NCBI RefSeq assembly: GCF_023168325.1
Contig: NZ_AP025688.1
Span: 3,720,001-3,784,000 of the forward strand
Source: Tsukamurella sp. PLM1
Lineage (GTDB): Bacteria > Actinomycetota > Actinomycetes > Mycobacteriales > Mycobacteriaceae
Reading direction: 5' to 3'
DNA length: 64,000 bases
A program made the translations under genes and the position numbers. Below, one piece after another: positions 1 through 10,299 of this stretch (position 1 is its first letter; each line of letters opens with the position of its first letter). The notes below the pieces were generated by a model. The model saw only the letters and a program-made list of their open reading frames with translations. It was not told the DNA's origin and did not search any database.

Positions 1-390
1 CCGCTCCGCCACGAAGTCCCGCACCGCGAGGGCCCGCGCGGCGTCCCCGGTGACGCCCGCGAACTGCTTCGCCGCGAAGCCGTAGAACCGGTCCACCTCG
101 GCGTACCGGGACGGCCGCAGGTACAGCGAGCGCAGGTACTCGTCCACCGGCTCCGGCGCCGCGAACCCCGCGACCTGCGCCTGGTACTCCAGCAGCACAC
201 GGCCCGGCCCCGCCTCGACGCGATGGATCCGCCCGCCGTGCGGGCCGACCACCTCGTGCACGGGCAGCGGCGCACCGTCGAGCGTGACGACGAGCGATTC
301 CTGCACGCGCAACCCCGCCACCCGGGCGACGGTGGCCTGGTACTCGAGCACGGTGGGCGCGACGACGGTGCACGCGACCCGCGCGGACAT
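1..390 (-). CDS. Transglutaminase-like protein, N-terminal part (runs off the window)
   Basis: Reading leftward from an ATG at 390 the frame stays open to the window edge (130 residues). The start MSARVACTVVAP and the spacing of VHEVVGPHGGRIHRV and LEYQAQV resemble the N-terminal beta domain that precedes bacterial transglutaminase-like (papain-fold) domains; DEYLRSLYLRPSRYAEVD fits the linker. The catalytic Cys-His-Asp part lies outside the window, so activity cannot be judged. It begins 20 bp after the L,D-transpeptidase stop in the same direction, so it is probably the last gene of a murB-ldt-transglutaminase operon. A role in wall or protein cross-linking is inference from that context. 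Confidence 0.6.
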   Translation of the reverse strand, partial: MSARVACTVVAPTVLEYQATVARVAGLRVQESLVVTLDGAPLPVHEVVGPHGGRIHRVEAGPGRVLLEYQAQVAGFAAPEPVDEYLRSLYLRPSRYAEVDRFYGFAAKQFAGVTGDAARALAVRDFVAER

Positions 391-410
391 GGTCCGCGCA
401 CCGGGCACGA

Positions 411-1598
411 CTACTTCTTCAGCGCCGACATCGATAGCCACGTGGGCCAGTCTATGGTCCAGTCGTAGATGTCCCCGTCGGCCTCGGACAACGCGATCGA
501 CGTGCCCGTCACCTCCACGGGATCGCCGAAGATCGCGCTCTGGAAGTACCGTTGTGCGTCTTCCAGGGAGAGGTTGATGCAGCCGTTGGTCACGTTGGTC
601 GCGCCCTGGTTGCCGACCGTCGCGGGGTTGGCGTGGATGAACTCGCCGTTGTTGGAGATCCGCACCGCGAACCGCTCGCGCACGTTGAAGTACCCGGCCG
701 CGGGGTTGGACATGTAGAAGTCCTCGTGTTTCTCGCTCACCACGTGGATGCCCGAGCGCGTCACGTTGCGCGGCAGGTCCGCCTCGCCGTACGAGCACGG
801 CAGGTCGAGGTACACCTGGTCGCCGCGCATCACCCGGATCCGGTGCGACGGCGCCGAGGCCTTGACGATCTGCGACCGTCCGACCGTGAACGAGCTGCTC
901 ACGTCGGCCGCGCCGTACACCCCGTCGCCGTGGTCGAGCCCGTACAGCGTGCCCTTCATCGACACCTTCGTGCCCGGCGCGTAGTAGTTCCGCGGCCGCC
1001 AGTGCGCGCGCGAGCCGTTGTCCTCGGGCAGCCACGCCCACGCGCCCTCCGTGGCCGGGACGGTGGTCACCTTCAGCGCCTTCTCCACCGCCGCCTTGTC
1101 TTCGACGGTGCCGGAGAACTTCAGGATCAGGGGCGCGGCGATGCCGACGGTCGCATCGTCGGCGACGTTGATCACCACCGACATCGTCCGGTCCGGCGAG
1201 ACGACCGAGACCTTGCCGTCGAGGCCGGCGAAGGTGCCGCCCTCGCCGTCCGCGACGCCCGACCAGGCGTACTTCGCGCCGTACCCGAGCGGTTCGGCGA
1301 CGGTGACCGTGGCACCGTCGGGCGAGACGGTGACCTTGACCTGCTTGCCGGTGGCGGTGTTCTTCAGCCCGACGCCGGGCCGGAACGTCCCGCCCGCGAC
1401 GGTGACCGAGACCGGCGTGAGCGGCCCGATCGGCTCGTCGCCGGACGGCGTATAGGTGAAGGTGGGGCCGTCGGCGTGCGCCTCGGTGGAGTCCTTCGCG
1501 CACGCGGCGGCCAGGACGGCGACGGTCGCGGCGGACACCCCGAGGAACGCACGGCGCCCCAACGCCGCGCGCAGCGGCCCCGAATTCAGGTCGAACAC
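411..1598 (-). CDS. L,D-transpeptidase lipoprotein, LprQ/LdtMt5 type
   Basis: A 395-residue exported peptidoglycan 3-3 cross-linking enzyme. The N terminus has a twin-arginine-like stretch (GRRAFLGVSAATVAVLAAAC) ending in a lipobox with the lipidated Cys near residue 33. Two Ig-like beta domains follow (about 45-230), then the YkuD catalytic domain. The active-site segment is HANP followed by TNGCINLS, with the nucleophilic Cys in an NGC rather than the common HGC setting. I recall the same change in M. tuberculosis LdtMt5 (Rv0483), the syntenic gene. The start is a GTG directly abutting the murB stop, so translation is probably coupled. Substrate is the tetrapeptide stem of peptidoglycan; it acts outside the membrane. 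Confidence 0.9.
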   Translation of the reverse strand: MFDLNSGPLRAALGRRAFLGVSAATVAVLAAACAKDSTEAHADGPTFTYTPSGDEPIGPLTPVSVTVAGGTFRPGVGLKNTATGKQVKVTVSPDGATVTVAEPLGYGAKYAWSGVADGEGGTFAGLDGKVSVVSPDRTMSVVINVADDATVGIAAPLILKFSGTVEDKAAVEKALKVTTVPATEGAWAWLPEDNGSRAHWRPRNYYAPGTKVSMKGTLYGLDHGDGVYGAADVSSSFTVGRSQIVKASAPSHRIRVMRGDQVYLDLPCSYGEADLPRNVTRSGIHVVSEKHEDFYMSNPAAGYFNVRERFAVRISNNGEFIHANPATVGNQGATNVTNGCINLSLEDAQRYFQSAIFGDPVEVTGTSIALSEADGDIYDWTIDWPTWLSMSALKK

Positions 1599-2645
<1,047 letters not shown>

Positions 2646-2669
2646 CCCGCAACGGTAACGTGTCCGCCC

Positions 2670-3197
2670 ATGAGCACCCGTCTCGAGCGCTCGCTCGACT
2701 ACGCCACCCCGCCCGCCGCCCTGCACGCCGCCTTCACGGACGCCGCGTACTGGCCGGCCCGCGTCGCCGAGGTCGGCGGGGAGGGCGCCCGCGTCGCGGA
2801 GGTGACGGTGACCGGATCCGGCGCGGACGCCTCCGTGCGGGTGCTGGTGGTGCACGTGATCGGTGAGGACAAGCTGCCGTCCGTGGTGACCGCGATCCGC
2901 CCCGGCGGCCTGGAGATCCACCGCGTGGAGGAGTGGGGTCCGTTCGACGGGGCGCGCTGCGCCGGCCGCTTCTCCGCCGATATCCAGGGCGTTCCCGCGC
3001 AGCTCTCGGGCACGGCCGTCCTGGAGGCGGGACCCGGATCGGACGGTTCGGCGGCGCGGATCACCGCCACGGGCGAGGCCACCGTCTCGATCCCGTTCGT
3101 CGCGAACAAGGTCGAGGCGCTGGTCGTCGAGAACCTGCAGGAGCTCATGGAGAGTGAACGGGAGTTCACCCTGCAGTGGATCACCGCGCGCGCCTGA
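2670..3197 (+). CDS. DUF2505 protein (START/SRPBCC-like fold)
   Basis: A 175-residue protein of the actinobacterial DUF2505 family, which is related to polyketide cyclase/START-type ligand pockets; no ligand is known to me. The start MSTRLERSLDYATPP and the C-terminal LVVENLQELMESEREF are typical. No signal peptide or membrane segment is visible. A TAACGT hexamer at 2656 lies 8 nt before the ATG, so the mRNA may be leaderless. It is followed by a paralogous gene 17 bp downstream; together they occupy the place of M. tuberculosis Rv0481c next to murB. Confidence 0.75.
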   Translation: MSTRLERSLDYATPPAALHAAFTDAAYWPARVAEVGGEGARVAEVTVTGSGADASVRVLVVHVIGEDKLPSVVTAIRPGGLEIHRVEEWGPFDGARCAGRFSADIQGVPAQLSGTAVLEAGPGSDGSAARITATGEATVSIPFVANKVEALVVENLQELMESEREFTLQWITARA

Positions 3198-3214
3198 CCG
3201 GTAAGGTCACCCTC

Positions 3215-3721
3215 ATGGCACGACGTCTCAGCTATTCGGCGCGCTTCCCGTTCCCCGCCGACGTCTTCTACGACGCGTACTCCACCAAGGAGTACTGGAC
3301 CGAGAAGATGACGGACTTCCGCAACCTGACGCCACTGTCGGAGCTCACCGAGTTCGACGTCGACGACGAGGGCATCACGGTCGTCCAGAAGCAGAACCTG
3401 CCCCACGAGTATCTGCCGCCGATCGCGCAGGGCGTCGTGAAGAAGGACATGATCATCACGCGCGAGGAGTTCTACGGCGCGTGGGACGGCGAGAGCTCCA
3501 TCGGCGATTACAAGGCGTCGATCCCCGCGGGCCCCGGCTCGCTCAAGGGTGAGGCGTCGCTGTTCAACACCGAGACCGGCTGCACCATGCGGTACACCAC
3601 CGTGGTCAAGGTGTTCGTCCCGTTCGTGGGCACCAAGCTCGAGCAGCTCATCCTGATCAACCTCGTGGACCTGTTCCGCGCCGAGGCCGAGTACCTCAAG
3701 TACTGGGTCGACAAGCACTGA
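3215..3721 (+). CDS. DUF2505 protein, paralogue of the preceding gene
   Basis: A 168-residue protein starting MARRLSYSARFPFPADVF. An ATG at 3215 was chosen over an in-frame start at 3176, which would overlap the upstream gene and add 13 residues with no family similarity. The C terminus (LEQLILINLVDLFRAEAEYL) mirrors the neighbour, so the pair arose by tandem duplication. Function unknown; the fold suggests binding of a hydrophobic ligand. The downstream methyltransferase begins 4 bp after its stop, so the genes are probably co-transcribed. Confidence 0.75.
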   Translation: MARRLSYSARFPFPADVFYDAYSTKEYWTEKMTDFRNLTPLSELTEFDVDDEGITVVQKQNLPHEYLPPIAQGVVKKDMIITREEFYGAWDGESSIGDYKASIPAGPGSLKGEASLFNTETGCTMRYTTVVKVFVPFVGTKLEQLILINLVDLFRAEAEYLKYWVDKH

Positions 3722-3725
3722 CGCC

Positions 3726-4535
3726 GTGCCCTCGCCCGAGGGCCGCATCGCCCGGCAGCCCGACGGGCGGATCACGCGCGGCACCACCGGCTTGAACCGG
3801 CTGCGCCGCAGCGACCGCTGGTCGGTGCACTCCCCGCTCGTGTCCGCTGCGCTGCGCGGACCGTCGCCGCTGGCGGTTGACCTGGGCTACGGCGCCCGCC
3901 CGGACACCACGCTCGAGTGGGCCACCCGGCTGCGGCGCGTCAATCCGACGGTGCGGGTGACCGGCCTGGAGATCGACCCCGACCGCGTGGTTCCGGGCCG
4001 CGACGGCGTGGAGTTCGCGCGCGGCGGTTTCGAGCTGGCCGGGCTGCGGCCGAACCTGGTGCGCGCCTTCAACGTGCTGCGCCAGTACGACGAATCCGAG
4101 GTCGCCGACGCCTGGTCGACGGTGCTCGCGCGGCTCGCGCCGGGCGGCGTCTTCATCGAGGGCACCTGCGACGAGCTGGGCCGGCGGTGCTGCTGGCTCA
4201 CCCTGGACGCGGCCCCTGCCGGGGCGGAGCCAGCGCCGCGGACTCTGACGCTCGCCTGGCACCCCGGGTACACCGACCGACCGTCGGACCTGGCCGAGCG
4301 GCTGCCGAAGGCGCTGATCCACCACAACGTCCCGGGCGAGCGCATCCACACGCTGCTCACGCTTGCGGACCGCTGCTGGGACGAAGCCGCCGGCTACGCG
4401 ACCTACGGCAACCGCGTGCGCTGGCGCGCCGCGGCCGCGGCCCTCGCCGAGCGCACCGCGGGCGCCGCCCGCGCGCCGCGCCGGCCCGTCCGCGACAACC
4501 TGCTGACGGTCGACTGGTCGCTCGTCGCGCCGTAG
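3726..4535 (+). CDS. Class I SAM-dependent methyltransferase-like protein
   Basis: A 269-residue protein starting at a GTG. The Rossmann-type glycine motif is VDLGYGARP (about residue 45), followed by the acidic end of strand 2 in GLEIDPDRV and the strand-4 segment VRAFNVLRQYDESEV; the LAPGGVFIEGTCDE stretch fits the post-strand-5 loop. The substrate is not predictable. It follows the DUF2505 pair by 4 bp and precedes the nitrilase-like gene by about 115 bp. Confidence is good for the fold and low for any substrate. Confidence 0.7.
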   Translation: MPSPEGRIARQPDGRITRGTTGLNRLRRSDRWSVHSPLVSAALRGPSPLAVDLGYGARPDTTLEWATRLRRVNPTVRVTGLEIDPDRVVPGRDGVEFARGGFELAGLRPNLVRAFNVLRQYDESEVADAWSTVLARLAPGGVFIEGTCDELGRRCCWLTLDAAPAGAEPAPRTLTLAWHPGYTDRPSDLAERLPKALIHHNVPGERIHTLLTLADRCWDEAAGYATYGNRVRWRAAAAALAERTAGAARAPRRPVRDNLLTVDWSLVAP

Positions 4536-4650
4536 CTCACCATGACGAGCATCCGCGCGGTACACCTGCGCTCGCGCACCTCCGTGCCCGCTGCACCCCA
4601 CATCGTGAGCCACCACCGCCTATCGAACCGGAGTCAGTAGTGTGGTGCGC

Positions 4651-5463
4651 ATGACTTCGCTGACCGTGGCGCTGGCGCAGATCGAGGCCACCGCCGACCC
4701 GGCGGCCAACGCCGCGCTGGTCGAGGACGCGGTGCGCCGCGCCGCAGTGGAGAACGCGCAGCTCGCGGTGTTCCCGGAGGCCACGATGTGCCGCTTCGGC
4801 GTGCCGCTGGGCCCGGTCGCGGAGCCGCTCGACGGGCCGTGGGCCACCCGCATCGCCGCGGCCGCCGCGGCGACCGGCGTGCACCTGGTCGCGGGCATGT
4901 TCACGCCCGCCGCGGACGGCCGGGTCCGCAACACCCTGCTGTCCATCGCCCCGGACGGCGCCCGCGCGCACTACGACAAGATTCATCTGTTCGACGCCTT
5001 CGGCTTCGCCGAGTCGCGCACCGTCAAGCCCGGCGACCGCGCGGTGCTCGTGGACGTGGCCGGCGTCACCGTCGGCCTGAGCACCTGCTACGACCTGCGC
5101 TTCCCCGCCCTGTACCAGGGCCTCGCCGACGCGGGTGCGCAGGCGATCCTGGCGCCCGCGTCGTGGGGCGACGGGCCCGGCAAGCTCGACGCGTTCACCA
5201 CCCTGTCCCGCGCCCGCGCGCTCGACAGCACCACCTTCGTCGTCGCCGTCGATCAAGCGCGGCCGGCCGTCGCGGAGGGCCGCGCCCCGCGCGGGGTGGG
5301 CGGATCGCTGGCGGTCGGTCCCGACGGTGCCGTGCTCGCCCAGGCCGGCGCCGGACCCGAATTGCTCGTCGTCGACCTCCCGCTGGAGCGGCTCGACGAG
5401 GTGCGGGCCACCCTGCCCGTGCTCGCCAACCGCAGGGACTTCACCGTCGCCACTGAAGGATGA
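4651..5463 (+). CDS. Carbon-nitrogen hydrolase (nitrilase superfamily)
   Basis: A 270-residue cytoplasmic hydrolase with the nitrilase catalytic triad visible: Glu in VFPEATMCRFG (about 44), Lys in YDKIHLFDAFG (about 110) and Cys in STCYDLRFPALY (about 144). Members hydrolyse linear amides; the closest functional class is omega-amidase/Nit2-like damage repair (for example deaminated glutathione), but the substrate is not fixed by the sequence. The syntenic M. tuberculosis gene is Rv0480c. The ATG at 4651 is preferred over upstream GTGs because a TAGTGT hexamer at 4638 sits 7 nt before it, the pattern of a leaderless promoter. Confidence 0.88.
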   Translation: MTSLTVALAQIEATADPAANAALVEDAVRRAAVENAQLAVFPEATMCRFGVPLGPVAEPLDGPWATRIAAAAAATGVHLVAGMFTPAADGRVRNTLLSIAPDGARAHYDKIHLFDAFGFAESRTVKPGDRAVLVDVAGVTVGLSTCYDLRFPALYQGLADAGAQAILAPASWGDGPGKLDAFTTLSRARALDSTTFVVAVDQARPAVAEGRAPRGVGGSLAVGPDGAVLAQAGAGPELLVVDLPLERLDEVRATLPVLANRRDFTVATEG

Positions 5464-5479
5464 GGAACAATCACCCCCG

Positions 5480-6373
5480 ATGGATACGAACCCGAACAAC
5501 CCGCAGAACGTCCCGCCCAACCCGGGCGCGCAGCCGAACGTCCCGCCCGTGCAGGTCCCGGCCGGTGGACCGGCAGGCCCCGGCGGACCGGCAGGCCCCG
5601 GCGGACCGTCCGGCCCGATCGGCGGACCGGCAGGCCGCGCGAAGCCGGCTAAGGCGCCGCGCTCGAAGGGCAAGCTGATCGGCCTGGTCGCGGCGGGACT
5701 GGTGGCGGTGCTCGTGATCCTCCTCGTGGGATCCGAGTTGTACATCCGCAACCACGTCCAGAACTGCCTCTCGGACAACATCAAGAACGGCACCAGCGCG
5801 AAGGACGTGCAGGTGCGGTTCGAGAAGACGCCGATGCTGCTGCAGGCCACCGGCAAGATCCCGTCGATCGACATCCAGGTGAACGGGCTCAACGGCACCG
5901 ACGGCCTGTCGGCGCACCTGCTGCTCAAGGGCGTCGAACCGAGCGGTGACAACAGGGTGGACGACGCCACCATCCTGGGGTCCTTCAGCGCCGACGGGAT
6001 CAGGAACAAGGTCGTGGAGACCCAGGTGATCTCCGACCCGAAGGTCACGCTGAACCCGTCCGACAACAAGATCGAGATCAGCGGCACCGCGGTCATCCTC
6101 CCCGTCACGCTGAGCCTCACCCCCACCATCAAGGACAACAAGGTGGTGCTCACCGCGAGCAAGGCGTCCGTGTTCGGCATCGGCGTCCCCGACGACCTGG
6201 CGCAGCAACTGATCACCGCCGTCGCCGACATCCCCACCCCGAAGGGGCTCACCGCGAGCGACCTGAAGATGACCGACGAGGGCATCTCTCTGCGCTACTC
6301 GGGCCAGAACGTGCTCCCGGCCGACATCGAGAGTGGCGGCGACGTGGGCGCCTCCAACTGCTCCGTGGTGTGA
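5480..6373 (+). CDS. DUF2993 (LmeA-like) membrane-anchored protein
   Basis: A 297-residue protein. Residues 1-60 are a low-complexity Pro/Gly/Asn/Ala tail with GGPAGP repeats. One transmembrane helix follows (LIGLVAAGLVAVLVILLVG, about 72-90), then a DUF2993 domain outside the membrane. DUF2993 includes LmeA, the phospholipid-binding/mannan-elongation protein of mycobacteria. The neighbourhood matches M. tuberculosis Rv0479c. The start ATG at 5480 lies 16 bp after the hydrolase stop. The P450 start codon overlaps its stop (GTGA), implying coupling. Confidence 0.8.
   Translation: MDTNPNNPQNVPPNPGAQPNVPPVQVPAGGPAGPGGPAGPGGPSGPIGGPAGRAKPAKAPRSKGKLIGLVAAGLVAVLVILLVGSELYIRNHVQNCLSDNIKNGTSAKDVQVRFEKTPMLLQATGKIPSIDIQVNGLNGTDGLSAHLLLKGVEPSGDNRVDDATILGSFSADGIRNKVVETQVISDPKVTLNPSDNKIEISGTAVILPVTLSLTPTIKDNKVVLTASKASVFGIGVPDDLAQQLITAVADIPTPKGLTASDLKMTDEGISLRYSGQNVLPADIESGGDVGASNCSVV
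5567..5623 (+). repeat. 18-bp tandem repeats coding Gly-Pro-Ala
   Basis: Two perfect copies of an 18-bp unit (GGACCGGCAGGCCCCGGC) at 5567-5584 and 5585-5602, then a degenerate third copy to about 5623 and a further GGACCGGCAGGC. They encode the disordered N-terminal GPAGPG run of the DUF2993 protein and could vary in number by slippage. Confidence 0.8.
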
Positions 6374-7685
6374 CCGCGCTGAACCGGCTCTCCGCCGCCC
6401 GGTGGGACCTGCGAGTGCGGGCCCGCTGGGCGGTGCTGCACGGGATCCCGCGGCGGGCGCTACCCCGCCGCGCGTCCCGCGGCGACCGGATGGCCGAGCT
6501 GCTGCTGGGCTACCACGGCGAGCCCGGCGGCCAGTACGCGCAGTTCGACACGATCCGCGCCGAGGGCCGGATCATCGGCAGCGAGGTGGGGGCGGCCACC
6601 GCCGACCACGCACTGTGCCGCGCGATCCTCCGGGACTCCCGGTTCTCGACGATCCAGCACACCGACTACGGGTTCCCCGCGCCGATGCTGCGCGTGCTCG
6701 AGCGCACCGACCCCGGGCTACCCAACCCCGTCGAGCCACCGTCGATGCTGGTGACCGAGCCCCGGCGCACACGGCGTACCGGCACCCCATCGCCCGGACC
6801 TTCACCCCGAAGGCGATCGCGCAGCTCACGGACCGGGCGCAGCGGGTCACCGCGGACCTGCTCGACGAACTCGCGGCGTCGCCCGCCCCGGACCTGGTGA
6901 CGGGCTTCGCCGCCCGTCTTCCGGTGACGATGATCGGGCGCCTGCTGGGGCTGCCGGAGGCGGACGACGACTACATGCTGGAGTGGGGCGAGGCGGCGGC
7001 GCCGCTGCTCGACCCCGGCCTGTCGTGGCCCGTGTACCGCCGCGCGCAGGTGGCGCTGCGCGGCCTGAACGAGTACCTGACAGCGCACTTCGCGAGGGTC
7101 CGCGCAAACCCGGACGCCGAGGATCCGTTCGCGCTGCTGGCGGCGAGCGGCGAGCTCTCCGACCGCGAGCTGGTGACCAACGCGGCGCTGCTCATCGGGG
7201 CGGGCTTCGAGACCACGGTGAACCTGATCGGGAACGGCATCGTCGCGCTGCTCGAGCACCCCGACCAGCTGGAGCGGCTGCGTGCCGAGCCGGAACTGTG
7301 GCCGAACGCGGTCGAGGAGATCCTGCGCTACTCCAGCCCGGTCCAGCGCACGGCCCGCGTCGCCCGCGAGGCCGGCGAGATCGAGGGCTTCGCGTTCGCC
7401 GAGGGCACGGTGATCTCCCTGCTCCTGGCCGGCGCGAACCGCGACCCGGCCGTCTTCGCCGACCCGCACGTCTTCGACGTGGCGCGCCCCGAGGCGAAGC
7501 GCAACGTCGCCTTCGGGTACGGCATCCACGCCTGCATCGGCGCCGCGCTGGCGCGGATGGAGGGCGTCGTCGCGCTGTCGGCGCTGTTCGAGCGGTACCC
7601 GAACCTCGCGCTCGACGGACGCGGCACGCACCGCGGCCTCTCGACCCTGTACGGCTGGGCACACCTGCCCGCCCGCCTGGCGTAG
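6370..7685 (+). CDS. Cytochrome P450 (one frame break)
   Basis: Haem monooxygenase of about 438 residues once repaired. Visible motifs: I-helix GAGFETTVNLIGNG, the ExxR helix EEILRYSSPVQRTAR, and the haem-binding loop FGYGIHACIGAALARME with the axial Cys. The first 130 residues are in the frame starting at the GTG at 6370 and the rest in the next frame. The switch is at a C run (6760-6763) where one missing C would restore ...VTEPPAHTAYRHPIART. Substrate unknown. It overlaps the upstream stop by GTGA, and its 3' end faces deoC. Confidence 0.88.
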
Positions 7686-7722
7686 CCGGGCACGCGTCGC
7701 GGGGCCCGACGGTGCCGCGCCC

Positions 7723-8415
7723 CTACTCCGGGAAGCCGGCGAGCACGGCGCGCGTGCCGGACAGGCCCAGCCGGTTCGCGCCGGCGTCGATCATCTCCTG
7801 CGCCGCCTCGGCGGTGCGGATCCCGCCGGACGCCTTGACTCCCACCTCGGGCCCGACGGCCGTGCGCATGATCCGCACCGCGTCCGCGGACGCGCCGCCC
7901 GACGGGTGGAACCCCGTGGACGTCTTGACGAAGGTGGCGCCGCCCTTGACGGAGCGCTTGCACACCTCGGTGAGCAGGTCGGCGTCGCCGAACTCGAGCA
8001 GCGCGGCGGACTCGACGATCACCTTGAGCACCGGGTCGGCGCCGATGGCCTCGCGCACGGTGAGCACGTCGGAGAAGACCCGGTCCAGCTCGCCGGACAG
8101 TGCGAGGCCGACGTCGATCACCATGTCGACCTCGTGCGCGCCCTCCTCGACGGCCATCCGCGCCTCAGCCGCCTTGATCAGCGTGTGGTGCTTGCCGGAC
8201 GGGAAGCCCGCCACGACGCACGTCTTCGGGGCGCCCGGGCCGGCTGATTGCGCGTCGATCGCGGCGCGCAGCGGCAGCATCGACGGCGAGAGGCACACGG
8301 CGTAAACGCCCAGGTCCAGCCCCTCGGCGTAGGCCGCGGCCGCGGCGGCCTCGCTCGCCTCGGGCTTGAGCAGGGTGTGATCGACGAGGGCGGCGACTTC
8401 GGATCGAGTGAGCAC
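7723..8415 (-). CDS. deoC: Deoxyribose-phosphate aldolase
   Basis: A 230-residue class I aldolase that cleaves 2-deoxyribose 5-phosphate to glyceraldehyde 3-phosphate and acetaldehyde in nucleoside catabolism. [10 protein letters not shown] marks the N terminus. The Schiff-base Lys lies in [15 protein letters not shown] and the proton-relay Lys in [11 protein letters not shown], with the Asp in VDMVIDVG. The start is a GTG 19 bp from the divergent purU start. A TATCGT hexamer on the minus strand 7 nt before it suggests a leaderless transcript. Syntenic with M. tuberculosis Rv0478. Confidence 0.94.
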   Translation of the reverse strand: MLTRSEVAALVDHTLLKPEASEAAAAAAYAEGLDLGVYAVCLSPSMLPLRAAIDAQSAGPGAPKTCVVAGFPSGKHHTLIKAAEARMAVEEGAHEVDMVIDVGLALSGELDRVFSDVLTVREAIGADPVLKVIVESAALLEFGDADLLTEVCKRSVKGGATFVKTSTGFHPSGGASADAVRIMRTAVGPEVGVKASGGIRTAEAAQEMIDAGANRLGLSGTRAVLAGFPE

Positions 8416-8434
8416 GTTTGAGACGATACCGGGC

Positions 8435-9299
8435 GTGACGCGCTACGTTCTGACTCGGGTGCCCGGACACCACCGGCATCGTCGCCCGCATCTCCACGTT
8501 CCTCGCCGACGTGGGCGGATGGATCGTGGAGGCCGGGTACCACTCCGACGCCGACAGCGGCTGGTTCTTCACCCGCCAGGCCGTCCGCGCCGACAGTGTG
8601 TCGCTGCCGCTCGAGGAGCTGCGGGCGCGGTTCGCGGCCGAGGTCGCCGCCGAGCTGGGCCCGGAGACCGAGTGGCGGCTGACCTCCAGCGCCGAGCCGC
8701 GCGACATCGTGGTGCTGGTGAGCAAGGAGGGGCACTGCCTGCACGACCTCGTGGGACGCGTCGCCACGGGCGAGCTGAACGCGCGCATCGCCGCTGTGAT
8801 CGGCAACCACGAGGACCTGCGCGACTTCGTCGAGCGCCTCGACATCCCGTTCCACCACGTGCCGTTCCCCGGCCCCGGCGAGGACAAGTCCGCGGCGTTC
8901 GCCGAGGTGGCCCGGCTGACCGACGTGCACGAGCCGGATGCGGTCGTGCTCGCGCGGTTCATGCAGGTGCTGCCGCCCGAGCTGTGCGAGGCGTGGGCCG
9001 GCCGGGCGATCAACATCCACCACAGCTTCCTGCCGTCGTTCGTCGGCGCGCGGCCGTACCACCAGGCGTTCGCGCGCGGCGTGAAGCTGATCGGCGCGAC
9101 CTGCCACTACGTGACCGCCGACCTCGACGCCGGCCCGATCATCGAGCAGGACGTCGCGCGGGTCGACCATTCCGACGAGGCCGCCGAGATGGTCCGGCGC
9201 GGCCGCGACATCGAGAAGATCGTGCTGGCCCGCGGCCTGCGCTGGCACCTCGAGAACCGGGTGCTGGTGCACGGCCGCAAGACCGTCGTCTTCTCCTGA
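8435..9299 (+). CDS. purU: Formyltetrahydrofolate deformylase (one frame break)
   Basis: Hydrolyses 10-formyl-THF to formate and THF, balancing one-carbon pools. About 287 residues: an N-terminal ACT domain (about 1-85, starting VTRYVLT) and a formyl-transferase-fold catalytic domain with [19 protein letters not shown], the Asn-x-His segment [14 protein letters not shown] and the Asp in [13 protein letters not shown]. The first 8 codons are in a different frame from the rest. The switch at about 8455-8462 needs one base removed or two added to give [11 protein letters not shown]. All later motifs are intact, so I treat it as functional. Confidence 0.88.
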
Positions 9300-9425
9300 C
9301 CCGTTCCCGGCCCGACGGTGCGCTACTCCGGCGCTCCAACGTTCACTGATCGCCGCGCAGGTGTCACCCTAACCTTCGCCGATAACACATTTTCAGGGTG
9401 GGCTCAAGTTCCGTATAGACTTCGA

Positions 9426-9991
9426 CTACGTCGCCGAATACTCCCGATCCGAACAGTCGAGCGTCGCCTTGAATGAATGACGAGACCCATCAGCATCCAT
9501 GAAGATCGCAGCTTCAATTTCGTACGAGCGTCCCGCACCACGACGCACAGCGAAAGGGACTCGATTGTTATTTGACAGTGTCGAAAACTTGTCGTACTCA
9601 GTTGGGATAACGCCTGACCAACGCAGACGACTGCCGATCAAACTATTCCCGGTTCCGGATTGGGCGCCCCACGAGGCAACAAAACTAATGCCGAAACCAT
9701 CGGACATTTGAACCGTAACCGCTCCGGCGTACGAGTTGCTAATATCAGGGCTATCGTCGTCGCACGAAGCGATCAGAGTTCGCACAGATGCGGATCGACC
9801 GAGGACGGGCGCCCCGTCGATCACTATCGGACCCAGTTGATAGCCCTGAATGTTCCAGATTCCGGACACCGAGTTCGAGACCTCCGCATCGGTGCCACCG
9901 GAGCGGCGTTGGTTTGTATCTGAGAGGCCGAGCAGCCGCTCAGCGTCAGGCCGACCGTCAAGGCCAGAGCGCCTAGCAACGAGACTCGCAT
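9426..9991 (-). CDS. Small lipoprotein of unknown function (one frame break)
   Basis: Starts MRVSLLGALALTVGLTLSGC: signal peptide and lipobox with Cys at residue 20, preceded by a good Shine-Dalgarno (GAAGGTGG on the minus strand). After SASQIQTNAAP the frame switches near 9896-9903, where one missing base gives GGTDAEVSNSVSGIWN and then a 140-residue secreted domain (about 188 in all) with no family I recognise. Two Cys (SCDDDS, LDCSD) could form a disulfide. It lies in a low-G+C island and is divergent from the DUF732-like lipoprotein gene. Its product is probably surface-attached. Confidence 0.6.
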
Positions 9992-10299
9992 TCGACCACC
10001 TTCACAACAGCACCAGTCACGGACTCTTCGAGTAGAGCATTTACGTTGATTTTCCGCCGCTAACCAGGAAGACAATCATCCGAACAGACGACAGCGTGTC
10101 ACCGTGTCGGTCAGTGCAGATACGCCGCGGAGTGACCTTTCTCGACAAACATCACGTCGCCGACGGTCAGCACGCGTGACTTTCAGGTGCCACTCGGCCG
10201 CACAAGCGTTCGAACAGAGGCTGATTCCCTCGCGCTCCCATCGCCGCTTCATCCGAATGGAGGACTTGTCGATATGCCAGTTTGTGAGAGACTTTCAAT
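9992..10299. other. Low-G+C divergent intergenic region
   Basis: A 308-bp gap between two divergent lipoprotein genes. It should carry both promoters, and a GAGAG Shine-Dalgarno is visible at 10286-10290 for the rightward gene. Short open frames here have no coding character. I see no strong inverted repeat or tRNA that would mark an insertion site. Confidence 0.5.
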
